From: Rhizobium leguminosarum
Lineage (GTDB): Bacteria; Pseudomonadota; Alphaproteobacteria; Rhizobiales; Rhizobiaceae
Direction: 5' to 3'
DNA length: 64,000 bases
Assembly (NCBI RefSeq): GCF_004123835.1
Contig: NZ_MZMU01000012.1
Span: forward strand, 496,001-560,000
The notes below the pieces were generated by a model. That model saw only the letters and a program-made list of their open reading frames with translations, searched no databases and was not told the origin of the DNA. A program made the position numbers and the translations under genes. The stretch's first letter is position 1. Every line of letters begins with the position of its first letter. This document shows, one piece after another, positions 17,729 through 24,870 of the stretch.

Positions 17729-18658
17729 ATGGATCCGCTGTCCGAAATGCTGGCTCTGCTGAAGCCGAAAAGCTACATAACCGCAGGATTCGATGCGGGA
17801 GGATCGTGGGCGCTCATACTGGACGACCTCGCAGGACGCATAAAGTGCTATGCAGTCGTGAAGGGCGGATGCTGGCTGTCGATGGAAGAGAGCGACGGAC
17901 CGGTCTTTCTCAAGGCCGGCGATTGCTTCGTCCTTCCGACGGGACGCCCGGCTCTGATCGCAAGCGATCTCGAAGCAGAGCCGGAACTCGCGAGCCAAAC
18001 CCTCCATCCCGATCGTAGCGGAGAAGTGGTGACCTTCAATGGCGGCGGAGACGTCTTCCTCGTCGGCAGCCGCTTCGAAGTGAATGGCCGACATGCGGAA
18101 GTCATGCTTCAGGCATTGCCTCCCTTTATCCATGTCGAGTCGACGCAAGACAGGACCAAGCTCCGACTCTATATCGAACTCATGATGGACGAACTGCGCG
18201 ATGCGAGACCCGGCGCGTTTCAGGTGGCGCAGAACCTTTCTCACATGATGCTTGCCCAGGCGCTGCGCCTGTTCCTCGAGAGTTCACCGGGAGGGGTGGG
18301 CTGGTTCACCGCGTTGGCGGACCCCAGACTTGCGCAATCCATAAAGGCGATGCATTCAGATCCTTCGCACGCCTGGACTCTGGAAGAGCTCGCCCGTAAG
18401 GCGGGGATGTCCCGCACGAGCTTCGCCCAGTACTTCCGAAGGCGCGTCGGCGAAACGCCGATCTCCTACCTTGCCCGCTGGAGAATGATGTCGGCAGGAA
18501 CGAAACTGATACAGGGCGAGGAAACAATGGCCGAAATTTCGATGTCGCTGGGATATTCGTCTGAGCACGCCTTTAGCACGGCGTTCAAGCGGATCATGGG
18601 ACAGTCACCCCGCCGATATGGCCGAAGTCAAAAACAGAATGTGAACAGTGATCAGTGA
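17729..18658 (+). CDS. AraC-family transcriptional regulator with cupin sensor domain
   Basis: The protein has 309 residues. The N-terminal cupin (about 1-175; GDCFVLPTGRPALIASD) is of the Cupin_6 type, and two helix-turn-helix motifs fill the C-terminus (WTLEELARKAGMSRTSFAQYFRRRVG and MAEISMSLGYSSEHAFSTAFKRIMGQSPRRY). This architecture is common for regulators of an adjacent, divergently transcribed oxidoreductase, which is what lies at 16678-17625. It would act in the cytoplasm as an activator. The start at ATG 17729 has no clear ribosome site, which suggests a low level of synthesis. Confidence 0.9.
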   Translation: MDPLSEMLALLKPKSYITAGFDAGGSWALILDDLAGRIKCYAVVKGGCWLSMEESDGPVFLKAGDCFVLPTGRPALIASDLEAEPELASQTLHPDRSGEVVTFNGGGDVFLVGSRFEVNGRHAEVMLQALPPFIHVESTQDRTKLRLYIELMMDELRDARPGAFQVAQNLSHMMLAQALRLFLESSPGGVGWFTALADPRLAQSIKAMHSDPSHAWTLEELARKAGMSRTSFAQYFRRRVGETPISYLARWRMMSAGTKLIQGEETMAEISMSLGYSSEHAFSTAFKRIMGQSPRRYGRSQKQNVNSDQ

Positions 18659-18860
18659 CCTGCGACGTCTCCTTTTGATGCCTAGTTGCCATGCCTAGCA
18701 AGGCTGCTGGTCCTCCACACAGTGGCACACCGCTTACAAGTTCAACCAGGACCGCGTCCAGTCGACAAGCGTGCCGATGGTTCCAAAGAACAGCGACTTA
18801 GCGGGGGCCCCCTAATCGGGCGTCGCTCGCTGCGCAGCGGTTTGCGTTCGAAAATATACA
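18659..18860. other. Intergenic stretch without recognised gene
   Basis: About 200 bases between the AraC stop and the terminator at 18861. A short plus-strand frame ending near 18812 (WHTAYKFNQDRVQ and onward) has a coding look but no start or known relative. Nothing can be assigned. Confidence 0.3.
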
Positions 18861-18900
18861 AAAAAAGAGCATTTCCGTACTCAAACAAACGGAAATGCTC
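18861..18900 (-). terminator. Rho-independent terminator of the secreted Gly/Asn-rich protein gene
   Basis: GAGCATTTCCGT and ACGGAAATGCTC form a perfect 12-base stem with a 10-base loop (18867-18900). Read on the minus strand the stem is followed by six T residues (18866-18861). It lies just after the stop at 18961, so it ends that transcript. Confidence 0.85.
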
Positions 18901-18960
18901 TCTTAGTTTAGTGCGGAGCTATACTTGTCAGCTCCACACTGCTCGCACCTGAATTCGCGG

Positions 18961-19605
18961 CTATTCGTCTGATGTCGCCGGCGCGGCGTTCTCCAGCGAG
19001 GTGCGAATTTGATCGATCTTCCCGTTTGCGTCGCCAACCCCGAGAATGGTTTTGGCCTGGTTCAGAACCGCTGGACTGACTTCACCGGTTTTCGTTGCGG
19101 AAGCCAATGCGTCCTCCAGCGCCTCGTCCCCCAACAGAGGGTCATCGGGTGCGGGCTCGGTTCCATTGTCGAGTTCGTATTGGGCATAAGCCACAGCATA
19201 GGCCGCGATGGCGGTCATGCGTGGGTCCGACGTATGCATCAACGCCTTGTAATTCCGCTTCAGAGAGTTCAGGCCCGCAAGTTGCGCCGACAGGTTCTTC
19301 TCTTTCGTGACGGTTTTGGTCTCGTCAGCCTTGGACTTGCTGCCTACTTCGGTGGATTTGCCTTTCACGCCTGAGGATTTGGCGCTGCCATGGGTTGCAC
19401 CGCTGCGATGGTTTGAACCACTGCCCTGGTTGCTGCTGCCGTGGCTGCCGCTGTTTCCGTTGCCGCCGCCGTTGCCACCACCATTTCCGCCCCCGTTGCC
19501 GCCGTCCTTTGCGAGCACTGATATGTCGAAGCCTGCAATGGTTGCCGGGCTTGCTGCAAGGGCCAGCGAGAGTGCGGCCAAGGACGCCAAAGTTGCTATC
19601 CGCAT
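18961..19605 (-). CDS. Secreted glycine/asparagine/serine-rich protein of unknown function
   Basis: The protein has 214 residues. A signal peptide (about 1-25) precedes a low-complexity region rich in Gly, Asn and Ser (tandem NGGG units, about residues 34-75) and then a charged, helical C-terminal domain (about 95-214) with KNLSAQLAGLNSLKRNYKALMHTSDPRM. Two adjacent ATG codons exist; the second (19605) stands six bases after GGAGG and is preferred. The flexible linker plus helical domain suggests a surface or periplasmic structural protein. A similar C-terminal domain is found in rhizobial hypothetical proteins as far as I recall. Function is unknown. It has its own terminator. Confidence 0.65.
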   Translation of the reverse strand: MRIATLASLAALSLALAASPATIAGFDISVLAKDGGNGGGNGGGNGGGNGNSGSHGSSNQGSGSNHRSGATHGSAKSSGVKGKSTEVGSKSKADETKTVTKEKNLSAQLAGLNSLKRNYKALMHTSDPRMTAIAAYAVAYAQYELDNGTEPAPDDPLLGDEALEDALASATKTGEVSPAVLNQAKTILGVGDANGKIDQIRTSLENAAPATSDE

Positions 19606-19852
19606 CATTTTCCTCCGGATCGGATCATCAAACGCGGTGTGGGTGCATCGCGCTTGAGATGTCAGAGGTTAGACCTTGATTGCATCTTCCACATCGGTCC
19701 GAGGTCCGATGTCGGTCGGACTATGGTCCTAAACAAATTGAAATACTTAACAAATCCACATCATCAGCCGGGCGCCGGCGTGAGGCGATATCTGCGCGGG
19801 TAAGCGAAGACTGATGCCTTCACGCAAGCGTCCCGATTGGGCCGAAGGAGAA

Positions 19853-20191
19853 TCACGCCAAGCGCAAATCGACAAGCGGGTGTAATTTCTTAAGATTCGG
19901 CAGCGATTTCGCTTGCCAGGGATATTGGCTGGTGCCTTTGACGACGAGCAGGAGGTCGCCCATCTTTCTGGCTTCGATCGTCAGCTTGGCCAGGAGATTT
20001 ATGCCGGAGGAATTGAGGAACTCGAGACCCGTCAGGTTGAACGTCACCTGTTTGTGCCCCTCATGGAGCAGGCCTGATATCAATGAGTAAATGGGCGCAT
20101 AGGCGTCCGGTCCCGCCAGCCGGAATACGCCATCGAAATAGACCTCGTTTTTCTCAGCCCATACGCGGAAGTTTTCGTCGCTGATTTCCAT
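19853..20191 (-). CDS. STAS-domain protein, SiaC/anti-anti-sigma-like (slr1659 type)
   Basis: The protein has 112 residues in one STAS domain. The switch site reads LEFLNSSGINLLAK with Ser61 and Ser62 at the position phosphorylated in SpoIIAA and close to that of Pseudomonas SiaC. In those systems a kinase phosphorylates the residue, a PP2C phosphatase removes the phosphate, and the free form binds its partner. The kinase-like gene at 20199 and phosphatase gene at 20763 lie immediately upstream in the same operon. The likely output partner is the GGDEF-EAL protein at 24871, by analogy to SiaC and SiaD. It is the last gene of the six-gene operon. Confidence 0.8.
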   Translation of the reverse strand: MEISDENFRVWAEKNEVYFDGVFRLAGPDAYAPIYSLISGLLHEGHKQVTFNLTGLEFLNSSGINLLAKLTIEARKMGDLLLVVKGTSQYPWQAKSLPNLKKLHPLVDLRLA

Positions 20192-20198
20192 TCTTCGC

Positions 20199-20759
20199 TC
20201 ACAGATTGGAGGAGGGTGGCATCGCCACGGCTGCAGTCGTCGTCAGTATGATAAGCTCGTCATTATTCCCTTCGAATGCCCATGCCATTTTTGCGTCGTA
20301 GTCGCTCAGAAGGGTGAGCAACCCCAAGCCCGAACCGCTTTCTGCCGATATGGCATTGGTTTCGATTTGCTCAAGAAGAAGTTCCCCGGGGTCCCTCGAT
20401 TGAAGGCGATGCAGCAGTTGCTGAAAGCGAAAGGATGTCACGCCATCGATCGTGTTCTTCACCCTGATTAAAAAAGTACCGTCGAATATGCCGGCTTCAA
20501 TGAGGATCTCCCCAGGCTGTCGAAACTTAACGGCATTTTCGATCAACTCATTGCTGAGATATCCGATGTCATGATGCGCCTGCACATAGTCTTTTCTTGA
20601 ACGAGAATATCGCAGAGCCATGACCTCCGCTATAAAGTCCGAAGTCATTCCTGAGTGCTTCCATCCAAGCTGAAGCGGTCCGTCGTTTAAGGTGAGGCGA
20701 GTGCTTGAATCCAGGCTTATGCCCGCCAGAGATTCGATACCATACACCGTTGGCGTCAT
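20199..20759 (-). CDS. SiaB-like GHKL-fold protein kinase (slr1658 type)
   Basis: The protein has 186 residues. A GHKL ATPase signature is visible: N box SNELIENAVKF with Glu71 and Asn75, and a G box SGSGLGL at 141-147. This layout fits SiaB-type kinases, which phosphorylate the STAS partner. The partner is most likely the protein at 19853, whose start is only eight bases downstream. The gene starts three bases after the phosphatase stop, so the three are co-translated. Alternative role: an anti-sigma-like binding protein without kinase activity. The intact N and G boxes favour activity. Confidence 0.78.
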   Translation of the reverse strand: MTPTVYGIESLAGISLDSSTRLTLNDGPLQLGWKHSGMTSDFIAEVMALRYSRSRKDYVQAHHDIGYLSNELIENAVKFRQPGEILIEAGIFDGTFLIRVKNTIDGVTSFRFQQLLHRLQSRDPGELLLEQIETNAISAESGSGLGLLTLLSDYDAKMAWAFEGNNDELIILTTTAAVAMPPSSNL

Positions 20760-20762
20760 GTC

Positions 20763-23123
20763 TCACCTATGTCGCACTGCGAGAAGCGTGATGTCGTCGT
20801 AAATCTTCTGCGATCCGATGAAGAGCATCAATGTCGCTACAATTCCGGAAACGACTTTCTCAGCGCTTTGATCCTTCAGGCGCAGTGCTTCTCGGCACAG
20901 ACGTTCGATGCCAAAGAGTTCTCCAGCGTCGTTTTCGGCTTCTGTCACACCATCCGTATGCAGGAGTATGAGGTCCCCCTTCTCGAACGCTATTTCGCGG
21001 GTTTTAATGAACGCGGAAATATCGGCTTCCAGCCCGATCGGTATCCCCAGATCCATGGTGTCTATGCGTTCGACCTCGCCGTTCGCCCGCACGACGACAA
21101 CTTCCTCGTGTTGTCCCGACAGGATCATCTCTTTTCCATCGTAGTCAAGAAACGCTAGAGTGAGATGCTTGTCGATTTTAGTTCTCACTATGTTTTTAAA
21201 CAGGGCGCTGTTCAGGTCTGTGAGAAATTTGACTGCATCGGTGTTTCCTGCTTCCTGCAGGGCGCGGGCGACGGACTGAACCATCAACATCAGCACGCCG
21301 CTTTCGAGCCCGTGTCCGGTGACGTCGCCGATGCCAATCTTCAACCGTTTTCCGCTCTTCAATACGTCATAATAATCGCCGCCGACTTCTTCCGCAGGTC
21401 TCATATAGGCGGCGATCTCGAGCGCCTGAAACTCCTCAAGCTCCTGATGCAGCGGAAGAACCATGAGCTGGATCCTCTCGGCGACGGCCAGCTCTGTTCC
21501 GAGACGTCTATTTTCTCGCTGGAGCTGTGCGTTCAGCGTCGAAATCTCTTCCTTTGCATCTTCGATTTGAGCTGTTCGCTCTTCGACAAGCTGCTCGAGA
21601 TTTTCCGTGTGATAGCTGATCTGTTCGGCCATCCGGTTGAATGCTTCACCAGCCTCGCCGACCTCATCTTTGCTTGTTATGGCCACCCTGACCGAATAAT
21701 CCTTCGCCTGAATCCGTTTGGCGGCATTTGCAAGTGCACTGATTCCGCTCGTTATTCGTTTCGAAGCCGCAATTACTGCTATAGCCACAACAAGCAGTGA
21801 CATTAGGATCGCCAAGATTTGGTAGATCACGATCCGGTTGGTAGCTTCCGAAATTTTGGCTTGGGCCGCATAGAGCGAGGCCTGGATTTCTCGTTCAGGC
21901 ACAACCACTCCAAGAGACATCGCCTCTTGCCGAACCGGGCCGCTGGACCAGAGATTGGTCGCGGGGAGTTTCTTGACGATAACGATATAGGGAACCTCGT
22001 TACCCTCCTGCTGCAACAACAAATGTTGGATGCCCAGTTCGCGATCAAGGGCCAGTTTTGCTATCGCAGGCTGGGAGCTTCCCTTCAGGGAGCGCTCCAG
22101 TCCGGTCACTCCGCTTCCGCTTGCATCGCTCGCAGAACGCAGACCGAGAGTTTTTTCGCCTGTGCTGTTGATCGCCACAACGTTTCCGTCGGACATTGCG
22201 AGAAATCCAAAGCCGGACTGAGCCACTTTCACATTTTCTACAGTCTGCGCGAGCTGGTCGAGTGTGATGTCCGCGCCAGCCGTCCCGGCGACATCCTTCC
22301 TGTCGGCTGTCCATAGTGGTTGAAAGAAAGAAACGATCAGTTTTCCGGTAATGGCGTCCGTATAGGGCGCTGTCTGGGTTATATCGTCCGCGACCGGCCG
22401 CGTTTTCATATCCTTGGCCCAGCCTTGCCAGGACTCATAAAGTCCGGGAAAAAAGAAGTCCCAGAAATTGGCCTCGTTATGACCAGGATAAAGGCGGTCG
22501 AAGGTCTGAGCCTGGTCGGTATAGGGCGCTGTTCTGAAGATTGGTCGTTCTTTCGATCCGATGTAGTACATCTGCAGCTTTGAAGCCCCGTGCTGCAGCA
22601 AGCTCGGTGCGACAAGGTCCAGAACCGCGCTGGTCTGGATATCGGTCTGAACGTCGGGTCTTGGGTTGTGGTCTTCTCCGAGCGAGTAACTCCAGACGCT
22701 GACGACGGAGACTGAGCCCGGAGCGTTCTGAGACCAGTTCGCCTTTTGATCGTAGGACAGGCTGACGCTGCCGGGAGATGTGCGGGCGATCGCCGCGCCG
22801 ACAACGGAATTACGCTCGGGATCGTCGATCTGCGCCTGGAGCACACCCGCCAAGGTGCTGACGTCGTTGTGAACCTGCCGCAGGAGCAAACTCACCTGTG
22901 CTGCGGTGGAATCGGCATATGTGCGGATGTATTCTTGGCTTGCCGCTTCCAGACCCTGTCCGACTTCGAGGGTGGCGTCGCGCGACAGCCTCTGAACATT
23001 CCAAAGCGCCAGTCCACCGCTGACCAGCAGATCAAAGAGGACGGCTCCACCGACGACCAAGATGAACTTTGCCCGAAATGAGCCTAATCTTGCCGGCCTC
23101 TTCGATGATCTCTCGTCCATCAC
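20763..23123 (-). CDS. Membrane PP2C/SpoIIE phosphatase with sensor and HAMP domains, SiaA/RsbU-like
   Basis: The protein has 786 residues. A first membrane segment (about 19-41) is followed by a large periplasmic dCache-like sensor (about 42-430), a second membrane segment (431-453), a HAMP domain (about 454-506), a coiled coil (about 506-550) and a C-terminal SpoIIE phosphatase. The phosphatase metal Asp residues are present in GGDYYD (D583, D586), GDVTGHG (D600), LLHTDGVTEAE and DDITLL. It should dephosphorylate the STAS proteins of the operon when a periplasmic signal is bound. Domain order is the same as in Pseudomonas SiaA. Its start overlaps the stop of the methyltransferase fusion gene by four bases. 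Confidence 0.9.
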   Translation of the reverse strand: MMDERSSKRPARLGSFRAKFILVVGGAVLFDLLVSGGLALWNVQRLSRDATLEVGQGLEAASQEYIRTYADSTAAQVSLLLRQVHNDVSTLAGVLQAQIDDPERNSVVGAAIARTSPGSVSLSYDQKANWSQNAPGSVSVVSVWSYSLGEDHNPRPDVQTDIQTSAVLDLVAPSLLQHGASKLQMYYIGSKERPIFRTAPYTDQAQTFDRLYPGHNEANFWDFFFPGLYESWQGWAKDMKTRPVADDITQTAPYTDAITGKLIVSFFQPLWTADRKDVAGTAGADITLDQLAQTVENVKVAQSGFGFLAMSDGNVVAINSTGEKTLGLRSASDASGSGVTGLERSLKGSSQPAIAKLALDRELGIQHLLLQQEGNEVPYIVIVKKLPATNLWSSGPVRQEAMSLGVVVPEREIQASLYAAQAKISEATNRIVIYQILAILMSLLVVAIAVIAASKRITSGISALANAAKRIQAKDYSVRVAITSKDEVGEAGEAFNRMAEQISYHTENLEQLVEERTAQIEDAKEEISTLNAQLQRENRRLGTELAVAERIQLMVLPLHQELEEFQALEIAAYMRPAEEVGGDYYDVLKSGKRLKIGIGDVTGHGLESGVLMLMVQSVARALQEAGNTDAVKFLTDLNSALFKNIVRTKIDKHLTLAFLDYDGKEMILSGQHEEVVVVRANGEVERIDTMDLGIPIGLEADISAFIKTREIAFEKGDLILLHTDGVTEAENDAGELFGIERLCREALRLKDQSAEKVVSGIVATLMLFIGSQKIYDDITLLAVRHR

Positions 23124-24292
23124 AGCGGCTTTCGGCCGGAAGCTGCCCAGATCGGCCAGCCTGCATAACCCTTGGGATGAAGAGCAGCAAAGACATGATC
23201 TTTGAATCCTTGCCGGAACCTTCGAATGAAATCTGATGAGTCGCCCCGCCGGACGGCCATCTCACCCGCGTAGACATTTTCCCAAGCTTCAATGATGTCT
23301 GCGAAGTCCTGGGGATCGCCGTCAAGGTTCGTTACCATGAAGCAATCGACCTTGATGCTATCAAACCCTGCGTCGGCAAGGAGATGGCGGCTTTTCGGCC
23401 CCATCTCGACATCCATGTCGAAGTGCTTGAACAGTTTGGCGACTTCTTCGTAAGTCCATTTTATGGAATCAGCATGCGGCTCGCCGAGACAATGCGAGTT
23501 TTTTTCGTTCGTGATGTAGACACGGCCGCCAGGCTTGCAGATGCGGTAAAGCTCCCGCAGGAGCATCTCGGGACGGTTGAAAATCTGCAGCGAATGACGG
23601 CAGGTCACAAAGTCGAATTGATTGTCTCGCAGCAACATTTGCGAGGCGTCACCATAGGTGTACTCGATTCCCTGCAGATCGAAGTCGGCGGCGACCCTGC
23701 GGGCATATTCGAGGCTGCGCACCGAATGATCCAGTGCGACAAGGCGTGCCGGTTTAAATTCCCGTTGAACTAAGGCCGCGAAATCACCTATTCCGCAACA
23801 GATATCGGCGATGACAAGACCGCTGCGCAGGCCGTGGCGAGGCAGCAGTTCGCGTTCGTGCCTCCATGTCATTTTCGTCTGGGTACGGAGAATGGGAATG
23901 AAAGTCTCATCCTCGACAAAGCTCTGGCCCGGATAGAATGCCGAATCGTAGACCTCGACCGATAAGTTTGGTTGTGATGCCGCAAGCGTTTGGAATAACG
24001 AGGTCGACCATGCCACCACGCTCGACGTAATGATGACGATCTTCCTCTCCGGCCTGGTCCGGCAGCTTGCCGCGAGAACATCGGACAGGGCGGCGAAGGC
24101 GGTCATGTTGATGTGCGTCAGACGTTTGACGTTGAGGTAAACGACCCCGCCGTATTTTCCCAAACTTTGCTGCACCAGCTCGAGAGCATCGCCAATCTCG
24201 GCGGGACTTTCGGGCCGCATCTTGCCAGACAGCACCAGCTCCTGATTTGTCGGATCAAAATAAACCGTGAAGGGTCGCAGCAGCAGGTTCAT
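23120..24292 (-). CDS. Fusion of a SiaC/STAS-like domain with a SAM-dependent methyltransferase
   Basis: The protein has 390 residues. Residues about 5-125 resemble a SiaC/STAS fold (TVYFDPTNQELVLSG, then LTHINMTAFAALSDV, with Thr64 at the switch position). Residues about 140-330 form a class I methyltransferase: motif I VIADICCGIGDFA, acidic LVALDHS, motif LLRDNQFDFVTCRHSL and motif LLRELYRICKPGGRVYI. The Cys-Cys-Gly-Ile-Gly version of motif I is slightly unusual. Start and stop each overlap neighbours by four bases. The fusion suggests methylation switched by phosphorylation of the STAS part, which is inference. The methyl acceptor is unknown. Confidence 0.8.
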   Translation of the reverse strand: MNLLLRPFTVYFDPTNQELVLSGKMRPESPAEIGDALELVQQSLGKYGGVVYLNVKRLTHINMTAFAALSDVLAASCRTRPERKIVIITSSVVAWSTSLFQTLAASQPNLSVEVYDSAFYPGQSFVEDETFIPILRTQTKMTWRHERELLPRHGLRSGLVIADICCGIGDFAALVQREFKPARLVALDHSVRSLEYARRVAADFDLQGIEYTYGDASQMLLRDNQFDFVTCRHSLQIFNRPEMLLRELYRICKPGGRVYITNEKNSHCLGEPHADSIKWTYEEVAKLFKHFDMDVEMGPKSRHLLADAGFDSIKVDCFMVTNLDGDPQDFADIIEAWENVYAGEMAVRRGDSSDFIRRFRQGFKDHVFAALHPKGYAGWPIWAASGRKPL

Positions 24293-24855
24293 CGGAAGTC
24301 CTCGGCCGAGGGGAAATCCGCAATGATTTGAATCCCTTGTCCGCCGTCTTTCTCAATTCGTATAGCGGCGCGGAATATTGTTGCCAAATCGCTGAGCAAA
24401 ACCGTCCCATCGGATTTCATGACCAAGTATCCAGACTCGGTATCGGGGACAGGCAGGTATTCGCCTGATCTCGCACTCGTGTGTTTGCGGCCAAATGCTT
24501 CCTCGCCGGGAAACGCAATTCTCAGCCGATTGAATGCCGCGCTCCGATAGAGACTGAAACGTATCCTTCCCAGCTCACCCGTTGAACGGAAAGCGAGTTC
24601 AATGAGCTCGTTGGCTGCGACGGAAAGAAAATTCGAATATCGAGCGGGATCGCTGTGACCCTGGCCGAGAATGTCCGAGAGATATTCCGTGATCCGGTCG
24701 CAAAACTGCCATCGAGATTTGAACATCGCAACGTTCATTTCCAGCGATACCATCGGCGCAAATGCATAGTCATCGAAGCTAGGTGCTTCCTCTTCCAATA
24801 GACCCTCCATTCGTTTGCCTGCGGCAGGTCGATGCATGCCAATCACGAAAAACAC
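24289..24855 (-). CDS. Second SiaB-like protein with degenerate ATP site
   Basis: The protein has 188 residues and is alignable by eye with the SiaB-like protein at 20199 around VAANELIELAFRSTGELGRIRF, but the essential N-box Asn is Leu (L87) and no GxGLG box is found. It should therefore bind a partner without phosphorylating it. It lies between the GGDEF-EAL gene and the STAS-methyltransferase gene, overlapping the latter by four bases, so its partner may be the fused STAS domain. The annotated start is GTG 24855 without a clear ribosome site; ATG 24837 or 24810 are alternatives. Confidence 0.65.
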   Translation of the reverse strand: MFFVIGMHRPAAGKRMEGLLEEEAPSFDDYAFAPMVSLEMNVAMFKSRWQFCDRITEYLSDILGQGHSDPARYSNFLSVAANELIELAFRSTGELGRIRFSLYRSAAFNRLRIAFPGEEAFGRKHTSARSGEYLPVPDTESGYLVMKSDGTVLLSDLATIFRAAIRIEKDGGQGIQIIADFPSAEDFR

Positions 24856-24870
24856 GGCGAAATCGGTTGT

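Noticed and set aside
19440..19510. CRISPR-like or minisatellite array in the Gly/Asn-rich protein gene
   Set aside because: The repeats are short codon-level NGGG units within a coding frame and have no spacers.
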